NCBI GenBank assembly: GCA_963699805.1
Contig: CAVOVH010000008.1
Span: forward strand, 186,001-250,000
Source: JAGTVG01 sp963699805
GTDB lineage: Bacteria > Bacteroidota > Bacteroidia > Cytophagales > Cyclobacteriaceae
Direction of reading: 5' to 3'
DNA: 64,000 nucleotides
Position 1 is the stretch's first letter. The number at the start of each line of letters is the position of its first letter. A program made the position numbers and the translations under genes. Under the pieces are notes generated by a model that was not told where the DNA came from, ran no database searches, and saw only the letters and a program-made list of their open reading frames with translations. Of the stretch, positions 44,293 through 53,171 are shown piece after piece.

Positions 44293-46437
44293 ATGAAAAA
44301 ATTTCGGTTTCTTCCAATTTATATTCTACTGGCATATCTCCTGGCTTGCTCTACCGGCAATGATTTTACGCTACAGGCTCCAGCACCGGTATCTTCCTGG
44401 CCGGATTCCGTTTCCTGGTGGAAGGACAACAACCTCCGCCTGATCCAAACCAACCTACCGGCCTATGATGCCACACTCAATCCGGATTCATTGCTTGTCG
44501 ACCTCAAATATTTTTCAGCCAATACCCTGATTATCAATGCTGGAGGGATCATGGCCTTTTATCCCACCGAATTGGAATACCAGTATACAAATCCGTATAT
44601 GCAGGAAAACATGCTGGGTGAGGTGATCCGTAATTGTCATGAGGCTGGAATCCGGGTGATAGTACGGTTTGATTTCAGCCGCGCACATGAAAGCATTCTG
44701 AAAGAACATCCCGAATGGTTTTATATTTCACCAAAAGGAAGCCGGATCAATAATTTTGGCATGTACACCGTGTCAATCAACGCCCCGTATGAACAGGAAT
44801 ATATATTTCGGATCGTGGAAGAGGTCATTGACAAATATCCGATCGACGGTTTGTTTATCAATATGTTCGGATATCAGACCTGGGATCCCTACAATGGAGT
44901 GTATCATGGAATCGATCAGAATCCCTATGAAAAGAAACGGTTCCATGAATGGAGCGGAGGCCTGAAATTACCTGTCAATGAAAATTATAACAACCCGGTA
45001 TTTCAGAAATACATTGAATTTAAGCAATTCACCACTTCGGAGCTTCTCAAGCGGCTTTATGATCTGGTAAAATCAAAGAATGATCAGATCGCCATTTGTA
45101 CCTATCGAGATGAATATGTGGACATCATCCGGCATGAAACATTGACCCGGGAACTCCCCTACTGGCCTTATCATGCTTCGGATAATGTAAATCATATTGA
45201 GCATTCCTATCCTGATCATATTGTAAGCAACGCCAGCATTCAGCAGATCTCCTTTCAATCCAGGTACAATGCGGTTGAGCCTGAGGAGGTCACGATCCGC
45301 CTGTATCAGAATATAGCAAATGGATCCGGCCTCGATATCAGCCTGATGGGTGATTTCAGGGATTATGAGGATGAACGGAATTATGGTGCGATTAAAAATG
45401 TTTATGATTTTCACAGGAAATATGAACCCTACTTCGGGCGTTATTCCTCTCCTGCTGAGATCGCAGTGATTGCTCCCGGATATTGGCCGGGAGGTGAATC
45501 GATGGAGGAATACCGGGGTATACAGAAAACGCTAAAGGAAGCACATCTGCAATTCGACATCATCGAGAACACCCAGATCGGGAAACTTAAAAATAAAATA
45601 AGAAAATACCGGTTAATCATTCTTCCGGAGATCAATTGGCTTGATCAGGAGGGAATCCAGGCCTTGACCGATGCCTGCCATGAAGGGACCAACCTGATTG
45701 CCACCAACCATACCCTTTCATCTTATCCGGAGGTACTGAAGGATCTTTTTGGCGCACGAATTGTTGATCGGGACTACAATGGTGCAGGAAATTACCTGGT
45801 CCCTTTGAACAAAGCAGTTTTTAAACGATTCAGGGAGCAGACCATGCTTTTCTGGAAATACAATCTTGGTTTGTATGATTTCTCACAGGCAGACAGAACC
45901 TTCCTGCCCATTTTAAGCAAAGGCAGACCTGGCCCTCCGGAAATGATCGGAGGCCATGAACCTACAGAATTCCATGCCATGGGAATGAAAGAGCATCCCC
46001 GATCAAAAGCTGTTTTGTTGCCCATCAATCTCGGACGTATCTATTACCTGCTCGGATATGAAGAACATAAGAATATCCTGCTGGATGTGATTGATTTTGT
46101 TTTCCCGAATGCCGGAGAATTGCTCCAGACCAATGCGCATGAGAAAGTGGAAGTGATCCTTCAGGATTATATTTTGAACATCCCTGAAAACCTGTATAAA
46201 CAGGAAAACGATGGGTCGGTCCTCCACCTTGTCAACCTGACCGGATACAGTGGGAATACTTATTTTGAGCCCATACCGCTCGAAAATCTGGATTTCAGGA
46301 TTAGATTAAATTTTACGCCTTCGGGAATATATTCGCTGGTGAAGCAGAAAACGATACCCTTTTCATATGAAAATGGTATCGTGCAGTTTAAATTGGACGA
46401 ACTCGGTGAATTTGACGGTTTGATTCTGCAGCAGTAA
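44293..46437 (+). CDS. GHL6-type putative glycoside hydrolase, lipoprotein
   Basis: A 714-residue lipoprotein (LLACS, Cys near 19). Residues about 45-370 are a TIM-barrel domain of the hypothetical glycosyl hydrolase 6 type: RLIQTNL, then NTLIINAGGIMAFYPTELEY, then RVIVRFDFSRAHE, and DGLFINMFGYQ. A class I glutamine-amidotransferase-like domain (about 385-600) like the middle domain of GH42 enzymes follows, then a beta-rich end. Catalytic residues cannot be fixed. Some related proteins act on fucosides or galactosides, and both GH29 genes of this window fit such a context. Divergent from the cyclase gene. Confidence 0.75.
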   Translation: MKKFRFLPIYILLAYLLACSTGNDFTLQAPAPVSSWPDSVSWWKDNNLRLIQTNLPAYDATLNPDSLLVDLKYFSANTLIINAGGIMAFYPTELEYQYTNPYMQENMLGEVIRNCHEAGIRVIVRFDFSRAHESILKEHPEWFYISPKGSRINNFGMYTVSINAPYEQEYIFRIVEEVIDKYPIDGLFINMFGYQTWDPYNGVYHGIDQNPYEKKRFHEWSGGLKLPVNENYNNPVFQKYIEFKQFTTSELLKRLYDLVKSKNDQIAICTYRDEYVDIIRHETLTRELPYWPYHASDNVNHIEHSYPDHIVSNASIQQISFQSRYNAVEPEEVTIRLYQNIANGSGLDISLMGDFRDYEDERNYGAIKNVYDFHRKYEPYFGRYSSPAEIAVIAPGYWPGGESMEEYRGIQKTLKEAHLQFDIIENTQIGKLKNKIRKYRLIILPEINWLDQEGIQALTDACHEGTNLIATNHTLSSYPEVLKDLFGARIVDRDYNGAGNYLVPLNKAVFKRFREQTMLFWKYNLGLYDFSQADRTFLPILSKGRPGPPEMIGGHEPTEFHAMGMKEHPRSKAVLLPINLGRIYYLLGYEEHKNILLDVIDFVFPNAGELLQTNAHEKVEVILQDYILNIPENLYKQENDGSVLHLVNLTGYSGNTYFEPIPLENLDFRIRLNFTPSGIYSLVKQKTIPFSYENGIVQFKLDELGEFDGLILQQ

Positions 46438-46484
46438 ACCGTACTATTTGAATAATCATTGTGCAGGATTCATTCTGCCAGCAT

Positions 46485-48446
46485 TTAATTCTTGATAATT
46501 TTAAAAGTATGAATGCTTCTTGAATCGTCAAGGATTTTAAGCAAAAATATTCCCTGATTCATTTGACTAACTTCAATCTCTTTTCGCAGGATAAAATCCC
46601 CTTTTCTAAGAATTTTACCGGCAAGATCACATAATTCATAATGAATAAATGAAATGGCTTCGCTTTCAATGATCAGATTAGTCTGAACAGGTACAGGATA
46701 AATCAAAATGGAATTTGGATATTCATTCAACATGGTCAAGGCGGTTGGTTCCTCAAAAACACTTGTATCTAGTACACGTGCTGTATCCTGATCAGTGACC
46801 AATAGATTATCGAACCATAATTTGATCCCCTGCAGGTCATGATGTTCCGCTACGATCTCAAAACGGTCGGTCGCCTTCCAGTCGTATTTCCCCTCGGGTA
46901 CAAACCAACCATTGTCCCAGGAACCTTTTTCAACCAGTTGATTCAAAGGGATATGCAGATGATGCCACCGGCTGTCCCAATCGACTGTATTTTCATCGAT
47001 GGTCATACCCATCCGCCAGGGATGGTCATTGGGATCACTGGTTTTGGTATCGATGAACCGGATGTCAATTTTTGTTCCCGGCTCATTTCCCCGGATGAAA
47101 AAATCAACCGCATATCCCTGCTCAACAAGGTAGGAGAGGTCCTTAATGGGTCTGAAATCAAAACCAATCTGGCTGTATTGCTGCGCTCCTGTCCAGGAGA
47201 TACAATACTGGTCGTTATTCGGACTGTCAGTAGAATAAAAATCGATCTTCCCGTCCTGGCTGCCGGATTCAAATATATTTTTTTCAATATAATCCCCATA
47301 CACGATAAAACCTGCACTGTCAGGGTGCATCACAAATTCCGATTGTTCAGGAGCGTTCAAGCCCAGGGCTTCCAGAAGGGGAACATTCAGATCATATTCA
47401 AAAAGGCCATTTCCTCCTTCCTCGAATACGCCAAATCCTCCATGGTAATCCCAAGAGGTCCAAGCAATCTGTTTTTCTTCAAGGTATTGCCTGACGGTTT
47501 CATACCAGAAAACACGGTCATAGGAATCACTGTTGGGGATATATACACCAAATTCTCCACAAAACAAGGGTACATTCCTGGATTCTCCAAACTGAACCGC
47601 GATGTCAATGAGCTGCAGTACCCTTGCTACCGTTCCTTCATTCTGGTAGTTGTTAAAACTGTTTTCGATCCAGGTCCCACTTAATGAAGGTGGCAGGCTT
47701 GGCATCAGATCAGCGGAATATGGAAAAGGTATCCCAGCCAACGGCTCCATCGATGGGTCTGTCCAGCTGGCTCCCTGGTGGGTAAAAAGAAAAGGATCAT
47801 AAAAATGGAAGGTATAGATGAGGTTATCGTCATTATAAACAGGCATTTCGTCCAGGTTATAATAGGAGTTCCAGTTCGCCGGTCCTATCACAATGGTATG
47901 CGTCAGATCGATTTCCCTGATCGCCCCCACCACATCCTGCTGAATGGCATTCCATTGCTGATCAGTAATGCCGTGTGGTTCATTCAGGATCTCATAATAC
48001 AAATAGGTACTTCTGTTTTTATAATGTTCGGCCATCTGAGCCCAGACTTTCTCAAGGATAATGCCCACATTTGGATCCGTATTTTCAGCTGGATCAAAGG
48101 TATGGTTGTCAAGAATCAGATGGATTTCCAGTTCCTCTGCCCAGTCGACCACCTGATCGAGCAGGGTATAAAATATTGGATCGATGGTATAGGAAGGTGC
48201 TCCCCGGGTCATGAAATGCAGGTTGATGGGCAAACGGATGGCATCACACCCCAGGCTTTTGATCTGTTCAAAATCTTCTCTGGTATATTTTGTAAACTGG
48301 ATCTGCCTTACGTTCGATGCCTGGAACCAGCTGGTTAGGTTAACCCCCCTTGAAAATGGAGGAGTCTGCGCGATTGAAGCCTCGTAAAATAAAAAAATCC
48401 CACAGTATAAAAGCAACGCGATTATTTTTCTGAACATAAAGTACAC
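46485..48446 (-). CDS. GH5 endoglucanase-like enzyme with CBM and type IX secretion tail
   Basis: A 653-residue secreted protein: signal peptide (cleavage near SIAQ-T), GH5 (beta/alpha)8 domain at about 30-365, a jelly-roll carbohydrate-binding domain resembling CBM11 at about 370-560, and a C-terminal sorting domain at about 575-653. The acid/base is Glu156 in YEILNEPHG and the nucleophile Glu298 in LFCGEFGVY. The tail (YPVPVQTNLII, then a final lysine-rich strand) marks export by the type IX system and possible anchoring at the cell surface. Substrates in GH5 range from cellulose to mannan and glucan, and this one is not fixed. Confidence 0.9.
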   Translation of the reverse strand: MYFMFRKIIALLLYCGIFLFYEASIAQTPPFSRGVNLTSWFQASNVRQIQFTKYTREDFEQIKSLGCDAIRLPINLHFMTRGAPSYTIDPIFYTLLDQVVDWAEELEIHLILDNHTFDPAENTDPNVGIILEKVWAQMAEHYKNRSTYLYYEILNEPHGITDQQWNAIQQDVVGAIREIDLTHTIVIGPANWNSYYNLDEMPVYNDDNLIYTFHFYDPFLFTHQGASWTDPSMEPLAGIPFPYSADLMPSLPPSLSGTWIENSFNNYQNEGTVARVLQLIDIAVQFGESRNVPLFCGEFGVYIPNSDSYDRVFWYETVRQYLEEKQIAWTSWDYHGGFGVFEEGGNGLFEYDLNVPLLEALGLNAPEQSEFVMHPDSAGFIVYGDYIEKNIFESGSQDGKIDFYSTDSPNNDQYCISWTGAQQYSQIGFDFRPIKDLSYLVEQGYAVDFFIRGNEPGTKIDIRFIDTKTSDPNDHPWRMGMTIDENTVDWDSRWHHLHIPLNQLVEKGSWDNGWFVPEGKYDWKATDRFEIVAEHHDLQGIKLWFDNLLVTDQDTARVLDTSVFEEPTALTMLNEYPNSILIYPVPVQTNLIIESEAISFIHYELCDLAGKILRKGDFILRKEIEVSQMNQGIFLLKILDDSRSIHTFKIIKN

Positions 48447-48546
48447 AAGTTAAAAAAATCTTTTCAAAGCTATTAAAATTGTTTCCTAATTCAAAATTCC
48501 CTGCCAGACTCATGGCACCATTACTAAAGTGATGCCATGATTTCAA

Positions 48547-48654
48547 ATGACCGTGGTGACCGTGGTCAGACCAGGGTCCGTGGTCAGACGACCCCTGCTG
48601 GTCTGACCAGCCCCCTTCGTCTGACGACGGCGGGTGGTCTGACGAAGATCATAG
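48547..48654 (+). repeat. 18-bp tandem repeat with GTCWGAC core
   Basis: The heptamer GTCAGAC or GTCTGAC begins at 48565, 48583, 48601, 48619 and 48637, exactly 18 bases apart. A degenerate unit precedes at 48547. The remaining 11 bases of each unit are GC-rich and vary (CAGGGTCCGTG, GACCCCTGCTG, CAGCCCCCTTC, GACGGCGGGTG). The core is a palindrome of the form GTC-N-GAC. The array sits between divergently transcribed GH5 and GH29 genes. As one plus-strand frame it would encode a six-residue period, but without a ribosome site. Confidence 0.8.
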
Positions 48655-48727
48655 TAATTAAGATTGGTATTAATGGAATATTTGCTCAAATTGGTTATGT
48701 AAATTCAAGGCACCTATATTTTTTAAA

Positions 48728-49815
48728 ATGAAATCCAGAAGAAGCTTTATGAAAAATTTTGCAGCAGGGATCATCGGAATGCCCTTGCTTGACAAATCCA
48801 TTCAACTTCCACGTCAAAGAACTGTTTTTGTAGATCATAAAAGTCGAGGTCAAGAGGGGATCACAACGTTTATCCATGGAAAAACTCACAGCCTGGGAGT
48901 CGCTTGGTTATGGCATGTTCATCCATTTTGGCATGAGTACCTTCGATGGCGAAGAATTATCACTGGGCGATAAACCTTCAGCCTATTATAATCCTACACA
49001 TCTTGACGTGGACCAATGGATCCAGGTGGCCCGTGATGCAGGCATGAAATACGCCATTTTAACCACCAAACATGTCTCAGGACATTGCCTGTGGCCTTCA
49101 GAATATACGGATTATCATGTGGGGACGAGTGGCAATAAAACGGATGTCGTAGGAGCGTTCGTGACTGCCTGTAAGAAATATGGTGTATTGCCTGGATTCT
49201 ATTATTGTTCCTGGGATAACCACCATCTTTACGGATCCAAAACGCCCACGATTACCGGCTGGGAAAATGCTTTCACCACACAAGAATACCGGGATTTTCA
49301 AATGAAACAGGTAGAAGAACTGATCCGTAGTTACGGGCCGGTGATGGAAATGTGGATCGACATCCCTGGAGTGCTGGGAGCGGATGGACGAAGAGCCCAA
49401 TACAATCAGATCGCCGGATTGAGCAAGGAAACGATCATCATGATGAACAGTGGATTTGGAGATGGTACTGAATTGAAATACAATTATGCATGGCCCACTG
49501 ACCTGATGGCCATTGAACGCTGGCTCCCCTCATCCAACCATGGTTATAATCCGTGGTTCACGACTATCCGAAACACTTGGGGAACCCAACGATTACTATA
49601 TCCCCGGAGAGGTGTGCGATCCCATCGGATACGAATGGTTTTACCAGGATGATGATACCCTGCGATCTGACAACGAACTCCTGGGTATGCGACTGATCTG
49701 CAAAACAAGAAAAGTAAACCTGCTCCTGGATGTGCCGCCTGACCGGCGGGGTTTGATCCCACAGAAATCAGTTGATGGACTGATGCGGCTGCGGAAAAAT
49801 TTCGAGCGATTGTAA
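48728..49815 (+). pseudogene. Alpha-L-fucosidase (GH29) gene with two +1 frameshifts
   Basis: Three frames join into one GH29 protein. The first (48728) gives the signal peptide and first residues. The second, from about 48876, gives YGMFIHFGMSTF, TTKHVSGHCLWPSEYT and the nucleophile in EMWIDIPG. The third, from about 49575, gives GEPNDYYIPGEVCDPIGYEW and LLLDVPPDRRGLIP. The shifts fall at a run of five A (48880-48884) and at TGGGGAA (49577-49583). Each costs one base. The gene is shorter than the fucosidase at 13342 and lacks the discoidin domain. Either it is inactive or the sequence has base-call errors. Confidence 0.85.
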
Positions 49816-50223
49816 AAGGGCAATCAAAATAACAATATAGACCTGAGGGAAGAAATCCGATAAATTCTAAGTCATGAACAATCACCTGTCAACAGATTAT
49901 TTATCTCCAGCTTTACTGCGGTACCTATCACAGTTTAAATTATGGGCATTAATACAAAGGATTATTTTGTGATTATTTTTTTCAGATACAGGAATTTCTG
50001 TCTGATGTTCGTGTTATTAGCATCTGTAATGAAACATTCAAAATCCCGGAATAACCTCAGAGCGGTTGTACAATTGAAATTAAAAATCGCATGATTCTGC
50101 CAGCCCCGGAAGGATTTCAATTAATTAAACTCATTACATCACCCAGCGCGAGACCATGCGTTTACATCCAATTTCGTATCTTTAACCCATTCTATTTTTT
50201 AAAGCAACAAAACATTTTTTCTC
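49816..50223. other. Intergenic region upstream of the ROK gene
   Basis: No gene. TATCTTTA at 50177-50184 resembles the TAnnTTTG box and lies about 40 bases before the ROK start; the -33 match is weak. Nothing else is apparent. Confidence 0.4.
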
Positions 50224-51066
50224 ATGGAAAATAAACAAGTCATAGGGATCGATCTGGGAGGAACCAATGTGAGGGCTGCCCTGGTAGATGCAAATGGAAT
50301 CATACGGATCGAATCGGAGGCGGTCAGGTCACAGGGTACTCCCCGGGAAGTGATGGAGCAGATCTTTGTTTTGATCGAAAAAATAGGGCTGAAAAATATC
50401 GAAGGAATCGGCCTGGGAGTTCCGGGCCCTGTGAATGATGAAAATGGGGTTGTCTATGAACTGATCAACATCCCCGCCTGGAAAAAGGAACCAGTAAAGG
50501 ATATCTTTGAATCAAGATACCATATCCCCCTCCAGGTTCAGAACGATGCGAATTGTTTTGCCCTGGCCGAAAAATATTATGGACAGGGAAAAGAAGTGAA
50601 ATCATTCATCGGTTTGATCGTGGGTACGGGTATTGCCGGAGGAATTATACTGAATGACCGGCTTTATGCTGGACCCAATGGGATGGCCGGTGAATTCGGG
50701 ATGATGGGTTATCTCGACCAGTATTACGAATATTACTGCTGCGGGCAGTTTTTCGAACATGTTTATGATACCACGGCAAAAAAGGCAGCCGATCTCGCTG
50801 AGAAAGGGGACCTAAAAGCTCTTGAAATGTGGAAGGAATTCGGCCATCATCTTGGGAAAGCCATTGAAGCGATTCTGTATGCCTATGATCCGGAAATGAT
50901 CATACTGGGCGGATCGGTTTCAAAATCTTTCCATCTATACGAAAAATGGATCTGGAAAACACTGGAAAACTTTGTTTTCCCGAATTCGCTCAAAAATTTC
51001 AGGCTGAAAGCATCAACCCTGGAGCATCCGGGAATTCTGGGGGCGGCGGCTCTGCTTTTCCGGTAA
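50224..51066 (+). CDS. ROK family sugar kinase
   Basis: A 280-residue cytosolic protein. It opens with the phosphate loop IGIDLGGTNVRAAL (8-21), has GIGLGVPGPV at about 61-70, the catalytic Asp108 in QNDANCFALAE, and GLIVGTGIAGG for ATP binding. Normal ROK proteins then carry GH...CxCGxxGCxE, which binds zinc. Here the matching stretch reads GMMGYLDQYYEYYCCGQFFE, so His and two of the cysteines are missing. It may still be a kinase, for example of glucose or fructose. The next gene starts 4 bases after its stop, so sugar release and phosphorylation may be linked. Confidence 0.85.
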   Translation: MENKQVIGIDLGGTNVRAALVDANGIIRIESEAVRSQGTPREVMEQIFVLIEKIGLKNIEGIGLGVPGPVNDENGVVYELINIPAWKKEPVKDIFESRYHIPLQVQNDANCFALAEKYYGQGKEVKSFIGLIVGTGIAGGIILNDRLYAGPNGMAGEFGMMGYLDQYYEYYCCGQFFEHVYDTTAKKAADLAEKGDLKALEMWKEFGHHLGKAIEAILYAYDPEMIILGGSVSKSFHLYEKWIWKTLENFVFPNSLKNFRLKASTLEHPGILGAAALLFR

Positions 51067-51070
51067 AAGA

Positions 51071-52513
51071 ATGAATCTATTTGATTTTTATATACTGAAT
51101 ATCATACGCTACCGGATGATAATGCTAAACAAACTTTTTCAAATTTGCTATTTCAATTGGATCATCCCGGCCAAAATCAAAATATTTTCTATTGTAAAAT
51201 CAACAAAGATCTTTTCATTTCTACTTTTGATCATTCCTTGGTTGTTTTCCTGCCACCCGGGTGGTGAAATCAATAAAAATCCCAACATTATTCTCATCAT
51301 GGCTGATGACATGGGATATGAATGTTTGGGTGCCTATGGCAGTGCAGAATACGAGACTCCGAATCTCGATAAAATGGCCTCAGAAGGGATCCAATTCAAT
51401 CATTTTTATTCGCAACCATTGTGTACCCCTTCCCGTGTGAAGATCATGACAGGCAAGTACAATTTCCGGAATTATACCCATTTCGGTTATCTTAATCCTG
51501 AAGAGGAGACTTTTGGCAACCTGCTGAAAAGAAATGGATATAAAACCATGATCGCAGGCAAATGGCAACTCAACGGATTAAATCGAAATAATCCCGGCAA
51601 TCAGGATCAGCAAAGACCGCATACATTTGGCTTTGATGAGTATTGCCTCTGGCAGCTGACCAAAGGAAGAAATGAAGGTGAACGGTACGCCAATCCCCTG
51701 ATTGAACAGAACGGTAAAGTATTGAAAGACACACAAGATAAGTACGGTCCTGACCTATTTTGTGATTACATCCTTGATTTTATGGAAAGAAACAAGGATT
51801 CAACCTTTTTTGTCTATTATCCCATGGTGCTCGTACATGAACCCTTCGTGCCAACCCCCGATTCAGAAACATGGATGAATCCGGATCTGCGTTATCAGAA
51901 TGATACTTCCTACTATGCTGATATGATGGCCTATACGGATAAGCTTGTAGGCAGGATATTGAGAAAAGTAGAGGAACTCGGATTGGGAAAGCAGACGCTG
52001 ATCCTTTTTACAGCAGACAATGGCACCCATCAAACGATATTCAGCAGTATGAAGGACGGTACTGTGATACAGGGAGGAAAAGGATTGACCATTGAAACAG
52101 GCATTCATGTTCCGGCAATCGCCTGCTGGAAAGATCATATATCTCCCGGGGCCGTGACCGATCATTTGATCGATTTTACCGATATATTTCCCACCGTGAT
52201 GGATGCCGCCCGGATAGTCTCCAAAAACTACCAATCCGATGGCAAAAGCTTTTATTCTCTTTTGACGGAAGGAAATTATGAGTCAGAACCTTATGTATAT
52301 GAATATTACCACCCCCGGTGGGGATCATTCGATTCTGCCGAGTATATTTGGGATCAAGATTATAAGCTGTATTCATCCGGTGAATTCTATCAGATCTCAA
52401 AAGATCCCCTGGAATTGAATCCTATCATAGCTGATAAAATGACGAAAGAGGAACGGGAAATAAAATCACAATGGGAAGAGGTTATTCTTGACAAGCAAGC
52501 TGAAATCAAATGA
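51071..52513 (+). CDS. Sulfatase (S1 family), lipoprotein
   Basis: A 480-residue lipoprotein-like protein with a hydrophobic segment at about 47-60 and lipobox WLFSC (Cys61). The metal-binding start IILIMADDMGYE is at 73-84. The catalytic signature CTPSRVKIMTGK begins at Cys118, which an activating enzyme would convert to formylglycine. It removes sulfate esters from polysaccharides or glycosaminoglycans in the periplasm or at the surface. The first ATG gives an unusually long n-region; in-frame ATGs at codons 16 and 18 are also possible. It lies directly after the ROK gene. Confidence 0.88.
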   Translation: MNLFDFYILNIIRYRMIMLNKLFQICYFNWIIPAKIKIFSIVKSTKIFSFLLLIIPWLFSCHPGGEINKNPNIILIMADDMGYECLGAYGSAEYETPNLDKMASEGIQFNHFYSQPLCTPSRVKIMTGKYNFRNYTHFGYLNPEEETFGNLLKRNGYKTMIAGKWQLNGLNRNNPGNQDQQRPHTFGFDEYCLWQLTKGRNEGERYANPLIEQNGKVLKDTQDKYGPDLFCDYILDFMERNKDSTFFVYYPMVLVHEPFVPTPDSETWMNPDLRYQNDTSYYADMMAYTDKLVGRILRKVEELGLGKQTLILFTADNGTHQTIFSSMKDGTVIQGGKGLTIETGIHVPAIACWKDHISPGAVTDHLIDFTDIFPTVMDAARIVSKNYQSDGKSFYSLLTEGNYESEPYVYEYYHPRWGSFDSAEYIWDQDYKLYSSGEFYQISKDPLELNPIIADKMTKEEREIKSQWEEVILDKQAEIK

Positions 52514-52517
52514 AAAA

Positions 52518-52537
52518 TTGATCCTGAAGAGGATCAA
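52518..52537. terminator. Hairpin after the sulfatase gene
   Basis: TTGATCCT and AGGATCAA form a perfect 8-bp stem with a GAAG tetraloop, five bases after the stop. The flanks are A-rich, so a U-tract exists only on the minus strand. It may still end or protect the sulfatase message. Confidence 0.45.
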
Positions 52538-52582
52538 AAAACCTTAAGATTGTACAAAGGGAATTCTAATCCCGGAATTAAT

Positions 52583-52780
52583 ATGGAAATCGTATATGAA
52601 TCAGTCATTAGGTGTCCTTACTGTGGTTTTCAGAAGAAAGAAACCATGCCGGCCGATGCCTGCCAGTTTTTTTATGAATGTACAAACTGTCACCAGCTGA
52701 TCCGACCTGAAAAGGGGAATTGCTGTGTATTCTGTTCATATGGAACCGTCCCCTGCCCACCGGTACAGAGAGAAAAATAA
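52583..52780 (+). CDS. Small Cys-rich GDCCVxC-type protein
   Basis: A 65-residue protein with a zinc-ribbon-like pair CPYCG and CTNCHQ, followed by GNCCVFCSYGTVPCPP. The last block matches the GDCCVxC family, small proteins found with mercury or other soft-metal transport genes, some of which use selenocysteine in the first of the paired cysteines. Here both are plain Cys and the Asp is Asn. The ATG at 52583 is used; a TTG eleven codons upstream is in frame but unlikely. Confidence 0.75.
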   Translation: MEIVYESVIRCPYCGFQKKETMPADACQFFYECTNCHQLIRPEKGNCCVFCSYGTVPCPPVQREK

Positions 52781-53171
52781 AAAAATTTTAATATTAATGA
52801 TCAAATCATTGCCCATCCACTCATTGAATTCGTATACTTCTTCGGTAACTGATTTACTTTTTTATTCATTTTTTATCAGTTTACATTTTTTTTGCTTGCT
52901 TTTTTCTGATTCAGCCTCGATCAATATATCAACAATTTGCAAAAATTTCATAGGCGTATATAACCGGGAACTAAAACGCTGATCGCTTTCCAGTTCAATG
53001 TTATGACTTTGAATGAACCAGAACCGATCCCCTTTTTCCTGAACAATTCCATCCAAAAAAATCTGACTATTTTAATTATATTTACAATCCTGTTTCTGAA
53101 GGAGGAAAGCGGGAACACAGATATTTCAAATGGAATGAATTTTGTGGAACTTTTTATTTAAAACTAAAATT
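52781..53171. other. Intergenic region without a gene
   Basis: AT-rich. An 85-codon frame overlapping the previous gene has no family resemblance. TATATTTA at about 53079 resembles a -7 box for the oxidoreductase gene. Confidence 0.4.

Noticed and set aside
46839..47684. 281-codon plus-strand frame antisense to GH5
   Set aside because: The minus strand holds a complete GH5 with catalytic residues and a sorting tail, so the antisense frame is a shadow.
48537..48731. 64-codon frame across the 18-bp repeat, encoding a six-residue period
   Set aside because: No ribosome site or signal. The repeat explains the open frame, and the palindromic core is better read as DNA than protein.
52725..52982. 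85-codon frame overlapping the GDCCVxC gene
   Set aside because: Overlaps a better-supported gene in another frame and shows no domain.
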